Below are positions 7,154 through 10,926 of a stretch of 10,926 nt of DNA, in pieces. Origin of the DNA: CAJXCL01 sp036011265. Lineage in GTDB: Bacteria; Nitrospinota; Nitrospinia; CAJXCL01. The notes beneath the pieces are model-generated. The model was given only the letters and a program-made list of their open reading frames with translations. It was not told the origin of the DNA and did not search any database. The stretch covers positions 1 through 10,926 of the forward strand of contig DASCNB010000161.1 of assembly GCA_036011265.1 (NCBI GenBank), given 5' to 3'. Position 1 is the first letter of the stretch. Every line of letters starts with the position of its first letter. A program made the translations under genes and the position numbers.

Positions 7154-7187
7154 AAACAATAAGAAATATCTACAGGAGATAAAACTT

Positions 7188-7379
7188 ATGGCCAAGAAAT
7201 GCGAGATTTGTGGTAAAGGCCCTGTTTACGGAAATAATGTCAGCCATGCCAATAATAAGACTCGAAGACGCTGGAACCCCAATTTGCAAAGAGTACATGT
7301 CATCCAAAATGCTACCCGCAAGCATATTTATGTCTGCACCCGTTGTATCCGTTCAAATAAAATCCAAAAGGTATCATAA
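7188..7379 (+). CDS. rpmB: 50S ribosomal protein L28
   Basis: A 63-residue L28 of the large ribosomal subunit. It begins MAKKCEICGKGPVYGNNVSHANNKTRR, followed by the characteristic WNPNLQRV, and ends with a VCTRCIRS segment. Two Cys pairs (C5/C8 and a C-terminal CxxC) make this the zinc-binding (C+) form. Length is normal for short bacterial L28. AGGAG at 7174-7178 gives a strong ribosome binding site nine bases before the ATG. It stands alone on the + strand, divergent from DUF1858 and convergent with the PP2C gene. Confidence 0.97.
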   Translation: MAKKCEICGKGPVYGNNVSHANNKTRRRWNPNLQRVHVIQNATRKHIYVCTRCIRSNKIQKVS

Positions 7380-7390
7380 CGGCTCCCGTT
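7378..7390. terminator. Possible small hairpin between convergent genes
   Basis: AACGG-CTC-CCGTT forms a perfect 5-bp stem with a 3-base loop, starting inside the rpmB stop codon. No T-run follows on either strand, so terminator function is uncertain. Confidence 0.22.
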
Positions 7391-7409
7391 CAAAAGACTT
7401 TCAGGTAAA

Positions 7410-8264
7410 CTACGGTTTAAAATCGGAAATTGCTTTAAAGGCAACTGCTCCATTTTTGTCAGGAGGGGGGAAAACTTCATCGGAAAAATGAGTGATGATC
7501 ACAGTAATGTTATCATTGCCCCCTCTTTGATTTGCTAAATCAATTAATTTTTTACAAGCAGACTCAAGGTCAGAAGAAGATTGAACAATTGATTTCATTT
7601 CCACATCTTTCACTAATCCGGATAATCCATCGCTACAAAGCAAAAGATAATCATTCTGACAAAGTTCAATAGAGGTTGCTGCAACCTGCATCGATGGCTG
7701 GCTGCCAAGCGCCTGAAGAATTACATTTTTTTGAGGATGTTTTTCCGCTTCTTCTTCGGTTATGTTTCCTAATGCAACAAGTTGAGCAACTAATGATTGA
7801 TCTTTTGTGACCTGCGTGATTGCCTCATTTCGCACGATGTAGGCCCTGCTATCGCCTACCTGTCCAATAAATAGTTTGTTGTTTGAAATCCCTGCTAGCG
7901 TTGCTGTCGTACCCATACCTCGCATATCAGGATTGCTTGAAGCTTTTTCTAAAATTGCTGTATTGGCTTTTTGAAGAGAATCATCTAGAACCTGAACGAA
8001 CTCCGATTCGCTAGAAGCCGTTTTGGATTTCGTTTCTTTTAAAACAGTGTTAACAGCTAACAGACTTGCAACTTCACCGGCTGCCGGACCTCCCATTCCA
8101 TCGGCAACCATAAAAAATTTATTTCCTTCGCTCAAATTATACTGTCGAACTTCCGACAAAGAAGCGGAATTTTCACTTGTAGTATCTACCACGAAAAAAC
8201 TATCTTCATTTCCCTTTCGTACTTTACCGAGATCAGTTTGCGCAAATACAGAGATACCACCCAT
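7410..8264 (-). CDS. PP2C-family serine/threonine protein phosphatase
   Basis: A 284-residue PPM/PP2C phosphatase of the bacterial Stp/PrpC type, which removes phosphate from Ser/Thr in cytoplasmic proteins using two Mn/Mg ions. The expected motifs appear in order: KGNEDS (E20, D21), ADGMGG (D55), GMGTT (116-120), GQVGDSRAY (D138), CSDGLSG (D212) and GGNDN (D251). The catalytic core fills ~1-260; the last ~25 residues are a short proline-containing tail. There is no membrane segment. It starts two bases after the stop codon of the FHA gene, indicating translational coupling. The pair suggests a phosphothreonine signalling module: the FHA protein reads phosphothreonine and this enzyme resets it. 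No Ser/Thr kinase lies in the window except the distant LPS-kinase-like protein. Confidence 0.95.
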   Translation of the reverse strand: MGGISVFAQTDLGKVRKGNEDSFFVVDTTSENSASLSEVRQYNLSEGNKFFMVADGMGGPAAGEVASLLAVNTVLKETKSKTASSESEFVQVLDDSLQKANTAILEKASSNPDMRGMGTTATLAGISNNKLFIGQVGDSRAYIVRNEAITQVTKDQSLVAQLVALGNITEEEAEKHPQKNVILQALGSQPSMQVAATSIELCQNDYLLLCSDGLSGLVKDVEMKSIVQSSSDLESACKKLIDLANQRGGNDNITVIITHFSDEVFPPPDKNGAVAFKAISDFKP

Positions 8265-8266
8265 AA

Positions 8267-8962
8267 CTATTTATATTGAAAAATTATTTTAACTTTTCTT
8301 ACCTCAATTGTATCGTTTGGGTATAGTTTCCAGTTTTTCCCGACTATCCTTCCATTTACATTTACCTGGATCCAGCCGCCATACCCTGTAATATGAAAAG
8401 ATTTCCCCTCCTTTTTAATTGTCGCTACCATTTGAGGAATAAGAAATCCATTAAGTACTACATCAGAGGTCAGAGCTTTTCCTATTACAGTCACATCTTT
8501 AGTTATTTTGTATTCTTTTCTCTCCCCCGATTGAATAACAATAAGTTTAGCTTGTTTATCTTCAACAGGTATAACAGTAGCCTTTCTCTGCTTTTTAAGC
8601 AACTCTTGTTGCTGTTTTGTATCAAGGATCATTGTTCCACCAAAATCTGCACCGGGCTGAGCTTCCACCTTCAACTCTGATTCCAAAATAATGGAATGTT
8701 TTCCCACAATGACAATATCTCCATCCTGCAACTTTTCCTGTTGCTTGATACGATCTTCATTGACAAAAGTACCGTTAGTGCTGTTTAAGTCCTCAACAGT
8801 ATATCCGCTTCCTGCCCGTTTAATTTTAGCGTGATGTCTTGAGACGGCAGCATTATCAATTACAATATCATTGTCCTCGTCTCTCCCGATTTTTAGCTGG
8901 TCTCCGGTTATCGGATATTCTTTAATCACGCTATCCTTGAATTTCAAAATCAATTTATCCAT
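8267..8962 (-). CDS. Double FHA-domain protein
   Basis: A 231-residue soluble protein. Residues ~1-95 form a canonical forkhead-associated domain that binds phosphothreonine: G26/R27, SRHH (41-44) and NSTNGT (60-65) are intact. Residues ~139-231 look like a second, degenerate FHA fold: a similar strand pattern with VIGKA and a terminal YPNDTIEVRKVKIIFQ, but no SRHH or NSTNG motif, so it probably does not bind phosphopeptide. The linker is Gln/Lys-rich (~115-127) and contains GGTMILDT (108-115), where T110 could be a phosphorylation site (inference). The gene follows the Nramp-like gene by 42 bases and is coupled to the PP2C gene. A TTGACA box (complement of 8992-8997) with a poor -10 could give an internal promoter close to the start codon. 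The ribosome binding site is weak. Confidence 0.9.
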   Translation of the reverse strand: MDKLILKFKDSVIKEYPITGDQLKIGRDEDNDIVIDNAAVSRHHAKIKRAGSGYTVEDLNSTNGTFVNEDRIKQQEKLQDGDIVIVGKHSIILESELKVEAQPGADFGGTMILDTKQQQELLKKQRKATVIPVEDKQAKLIVIQSGERKEYKITKDVTVIGKALTSDVVLNGFLIPQMVATIKKEGKSFHITGYGGWIQVNVNGRIVGKNWKLYPNDTIEVRKVKIIFQYK

Positions 8963-9004
8963 CTCAGAATTTTCATTGATTTATATAGCTTTGTCAAGTC
9001 AATA

Positions 9005-10429
9005 TCATCTGAAAATTAAATATATGTATCCTCCGGCCAAAGCCAGATAAGATATGAATGCCGTAGCAAGCAGTATTAAAACTATTCTGCCCGGTCCCGC
9101 CCATTCAGGTAGATGGCGGGGAAGATAATAATGGTTTAAAATTATTATTGCGCCTGTAAATATAACCGTACCAATAAATCCTATTACCGCGCTTAAAAGA
9201 ATCAATGGTCCCGGGGCATTGAAGAGCATGGTAATAGATGTAATTATAGTTAAAACACCGAGGAATATATAATAGAGCCCCCTGACGCCAACCTTCTTCG
9301 TAACAGGGAAAAGGCTATGTAGAACATCTGCCTGAATACGGCTTACTGCGTCAATAGTCACCAGCCATGTGTCTGAAAGAAAGGCAGCAGCCACAATTAG
9401 AAAAATTATTGTGCCAAAACCGCCCCAGTTGACTTCAAAAAACTTGCTCTGAACAACCGCAATCTCGTAACCCTGCGGAAGAAGTCCTTCCGGGAAAAGA
9501 AGGGCATAAGCTAAAAGACATGTCATGAGAGTTGTAAAGATATTCCCGAATATCCCGATGCCAGTATCCAAAAGAAGATATTTTTTCCATCCTATAAAAT
9601 TTTTTCGGTCCGTTTCCTCATCAAAAGGAACAAAACCGGAATCAGGAATGCTTTCGGGTCTGCCAGTGATAGGACCTGTTATTCTACCCATATGAACAGC
9701 CATCCCTGACCCCTTGTCTCTTAACCAGTACGAGTAGAAAAGCGTCCAGAAACCTCCGAGCCCGGCAAAAGTTATCGCTGTAAGAAGTTTTGTGGCATCA
9801 CTCTGATCCCATGCCCTTGGCATAGTGTTAAAAGAACCAACAAGCCCCATGAGAAACTCGGGCAGAACATTCAGGACTTTAGATGTGGTACACGCCCATA
9901 CAAGCCCAATGACCGTGAAAATCGCGATAACCTTCATGAAGTTTTCAATAAGGTTATAAATAACACGGCTTAAAAGTATAGCGGCTAAAAATACTGCCAT
10001 AGAACAATAAGCCCAGAAAAGTGACTGACCTCTTTGACTCCAGTCCTCGGGCAAACCGGTTAACTCGGCAAGTGCAGTACCGCCGGCTGAAGCAAACGCC
10101 CCGAACCAGAGAAATGATATGCTCATCAATACCCACAGCATCAAAGCAAAAAACCTGTTTAAACGAATAAAACCTTGAAATATGCTCTCCCCTGTCACAA
10201 GCGTATAAAAACCAATTGAGTAGGTAAGAGGATATTGCAACAGACATGCGGGAAGGAGAAGAAACAGGAATGTAAGACCATACTTCGCTATGATGTAAGG
10301 CCACCAGATTAGCTCTCCGCTCCCCTGGGCAAGCGCCATCCAAACGACCCCGGGTCCTAATGCAGTTAACAGACCTTTGAGAGGTGGTATTTTGGCTTTT
10401 CTGTATGGAGCTAACTTCCCAAAATTCAT
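9005..10429 (-). CDS. Nramp-related membrane transporter lacking canonical metal motifs
   Basis: A 474-residue polytopic inner-membrane protein with about eleven or twelve hydrophobic segments. The N-terminal GPGVVWMALAQGSGEL (25-40) aligns with the first helix of Nramp/MntH transporters. However, the DPGN metal-binding motif is replaced by GSGE (36-39), and no MPHN-type motif appears in the region expected for helix 6 (~217-235, AGLGGFWTLFYSYW). A hydrophilic loop (~236-282) rich in charge and proline is larger than usual. It therefore belongs to the Nramp superfamily but is unlikely to be an ordinary Mn/Fe importer; the substrate is unknown. It is the first gene of a probable operon with FHA and PP2C genes. 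The start ATG lies just before the conserved N-terminus; no strong ribosome binding site is seen. Confidence 0.85.
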   Translation of the reverse strand: MNFGKLAPYRKAKIPPLKGLLTALGPGVVWMALAQGSGELIWWPYIIAKYGLTFLFLLLPACLLQYPLTYSIGFYTLVTGESIFQGFIRLNRFFALMLWVLMSISFLWFGAFASAGGTALAELTGLPEDWSQRGQSLFWAYCSMAVFLAAILLSRVIYNLIENFMKVIAIFTVIGLVWACTTSKVLNVLPEFLMGLVGSFNTMPRAWDQSDATKLLTAITFAGLGGFWTLFYSYWLRDKGSGMAVHMGRITGPITGRPESIPDSGFVPFDEETDRKNFIGWKKYLLLDTGIGIFGNIFTTLMTCLLAYALLFPEGLLPQGYEIAVVQSKFFEVNWGGFGTIIFLIVAAAFLSDTWLVTIDAVSRIQADVLHSLFPVTKKVGVRGLYYIFLGVLTIITSITMLFNAPGPLILLSAVIGFIGTVIFTGAIIILNHYYLPRHLPEWAGPGRIVLILLATAFISYLALAGGYIYLIFR

Positions 10430-10441
10430 GATGAAAGACAG

Positions 10442-10469
10442 AATATCACACGAATTTATCGAGTGGCAA
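10442..10469 (-). promoter_or_regulatory. Candidate promoter for the Nramp/FHA/PP2C operon
   Basis: On the minus strand TTGCCA (complement of 10464-10469) is followed after 16 bases by GATATT (complement of 10442-10447). Matches to consensus are 5 of 6 and 4 of 6. The start codon would be close, leaving a very short leader, so this is tentative. Confidence 0.25.
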
Positions 10470-10506
10470 CTTTAACAGAGCGCAACTTTGAAGCAACCAA
10501 AAAAAA

Positions 10507-10590
10507 TAACCACAAAGATCACGAAAGACAGGAAGAAAATGAATAATTGAAAAAACTATTCCTTCATGGACTTAGTATGCTTTGTGGTTA
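10507..10590. repeat. 84-bp inverted repeat, MITE-like or interspersed palindrome
   Basis: The ends are perfect 11-bp complements: TAACCACAAAG at 10507-10517 and CTTTGTGGTTA at 10580-10590. Inside the arms about half of the next 23 positions can still be paired, so it looks like a longer palindrome that has decayed. No coding capacity is present. The ACCACAAAG end resembles a family of interspersed repeats seen in environmental Planctomycetes and Desulfobacterota (recalled, unverified). Confidence 0.55.
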
Positions 10591-10627
10591 GAAATCCATT
10601 ATTTTAAAAAGCCATTAATAAAATTTT

Positions 10628-10649
10628 GCAAAGCTAAGCTCAGCTTTGC
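10628..10649. repeat. Perfect 8-bp hairpin
   Basis: GCAAAGCT (10628-10635) and AGCTTTGC (10642-10649) pair around a 6-base loop. TTTT before and AAAA after can extend the stem past one bulged T. It lacks a following T-run on the + strand and is far from any stop codon, so a terminator role is doubtful. Confidence 0.4.
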
Positions 10650-10814
10650 TAAAAAGACACAGTTTTGCATGCTTGCAGCAAATTGTATTCAAAAAAAAGC
10701 ACACTATAAAAAATTTTCAGCTTTTTAATCCAAGTAGTCTAGCTGGATAAACCATTGTTTTAAAAGGATAATACCCGGTTCTGTTTGCGGTAATTTTTAA
10801 CACTCCATAGACAC

Positions 10815-10840
10815 ACCCTTTAGACAAAAAAACCCTTTAG
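10815..10840. repeat. Direct repeat ACCCTTTAG x2
   Basis: ACCCTTTAG occurs at 10815-10823 and 10832-10840, start to start 17 bases. The pair lies about 75-100 bases before the probable start codon at 10913, where binding sites for a regulator could sit. It may be chance. Confidence 0.25.
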
Positions 10841-10912
10841 GACTTTTCCTCGAATGCCGATAGGTAATTATGAAGTCATTGTAAATCTTTTTTTTAACTA
10901 CGGGGGGCAAAA

Positions 10913-10926
10913 ATGATTATGAGTAA
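10913..10926 (+). CDS. Probable start of a gene cut by the window edge
   Basis: ATG at 10913 follows a GGGGGG ribosome binding site (10902-10907) by five bases, and the frame is open to the end (M-I-M-S). An in-frame ATG at 10919 is an alternative start. Only four codons are visible, so nothing can be said about function. Confidence 0.4.

Larger units (their letters stand above)
10430..10912. other. Non-coding region upstream of the Nramp-like gene
   Basis: No credible gene was found in these 483 bases. The region is A+T-rich and holds an 84-bp inverted repeat (10507-10590), a small hairpin (10628-10649), a direct repeat (10815-10840) and a possible minus-strand promoter (10442-10469). It separates the minus-strand transporter from a probable + strand gene at the right edge. 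Confidence 0.6.

Noticed and set aside
1..10926. CRISPR array, tRNA or rRNA genes
   Set aside because: No regularly spaced repeats, cloverleaf-like segments or rRNA-like stretches were recognised on either strand.

Overview
The window looks like a low-G+C chromosome from a Gram-negative, LPS-making environmental bacterium. It carries a Kdo transferase, a GT9 heptosyltransferase-like enzyme, an LPS-kinase-like protein, a four-cysteine ribosomal protein L28, a redox-disulfide DUF1858 protein and an FHA/PP2C pair. That mix, plus palindromic interspersed repeats, fits an anammox-type planctomycete (Brocadiales), but Desulfobacterota or Omnitrophota remain possible. This assignment is inference; no rRNA is present.

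Left part (1-3144, + strand): a B12-binding-type radical SAM enzyme with an extra C-terminal Rossmann-like region, followed by a family 2 glycosyltransferase. Each start codon directly follows a copy of the same non-coding leader element (168-230 and 2141-2193). Each copy holds a small hairpin, and one stem pair differs by a compensatory change. The gap between the two genes also contains a four-unit nested inverted repeat (2037-2124).

Middle (3234-6801): a minus-strand LPS/RIO-type kinase with much higher G+C at its 3' end, then a + strand operon of a GT9 glycosyltransferase and waaA. Together with the GT2 these suggest a cell-envelope glycan locus: WaaA adds Kdo to lipid A, GT9/GT2 enzymes extend the core or a surface glycan, and the kinase may phosphorylate a sugar. 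A palindromic repeat follows waaA.

Right part (6879-10429): a small minus-strand DUF1858 protein, divergent rpmB, then a minus-strand group ordered for transcription as an Nramp-related transporter, a double-FHA protein and a PP2C phosphatase. The transporter lacks the canonical Nramp metal-binding motifs. The last ~480 bases are non-coding, with an 84-bp inverted repeat, a strong small hairpin and short direct repeats, ending at the probable start of another gene (10913).
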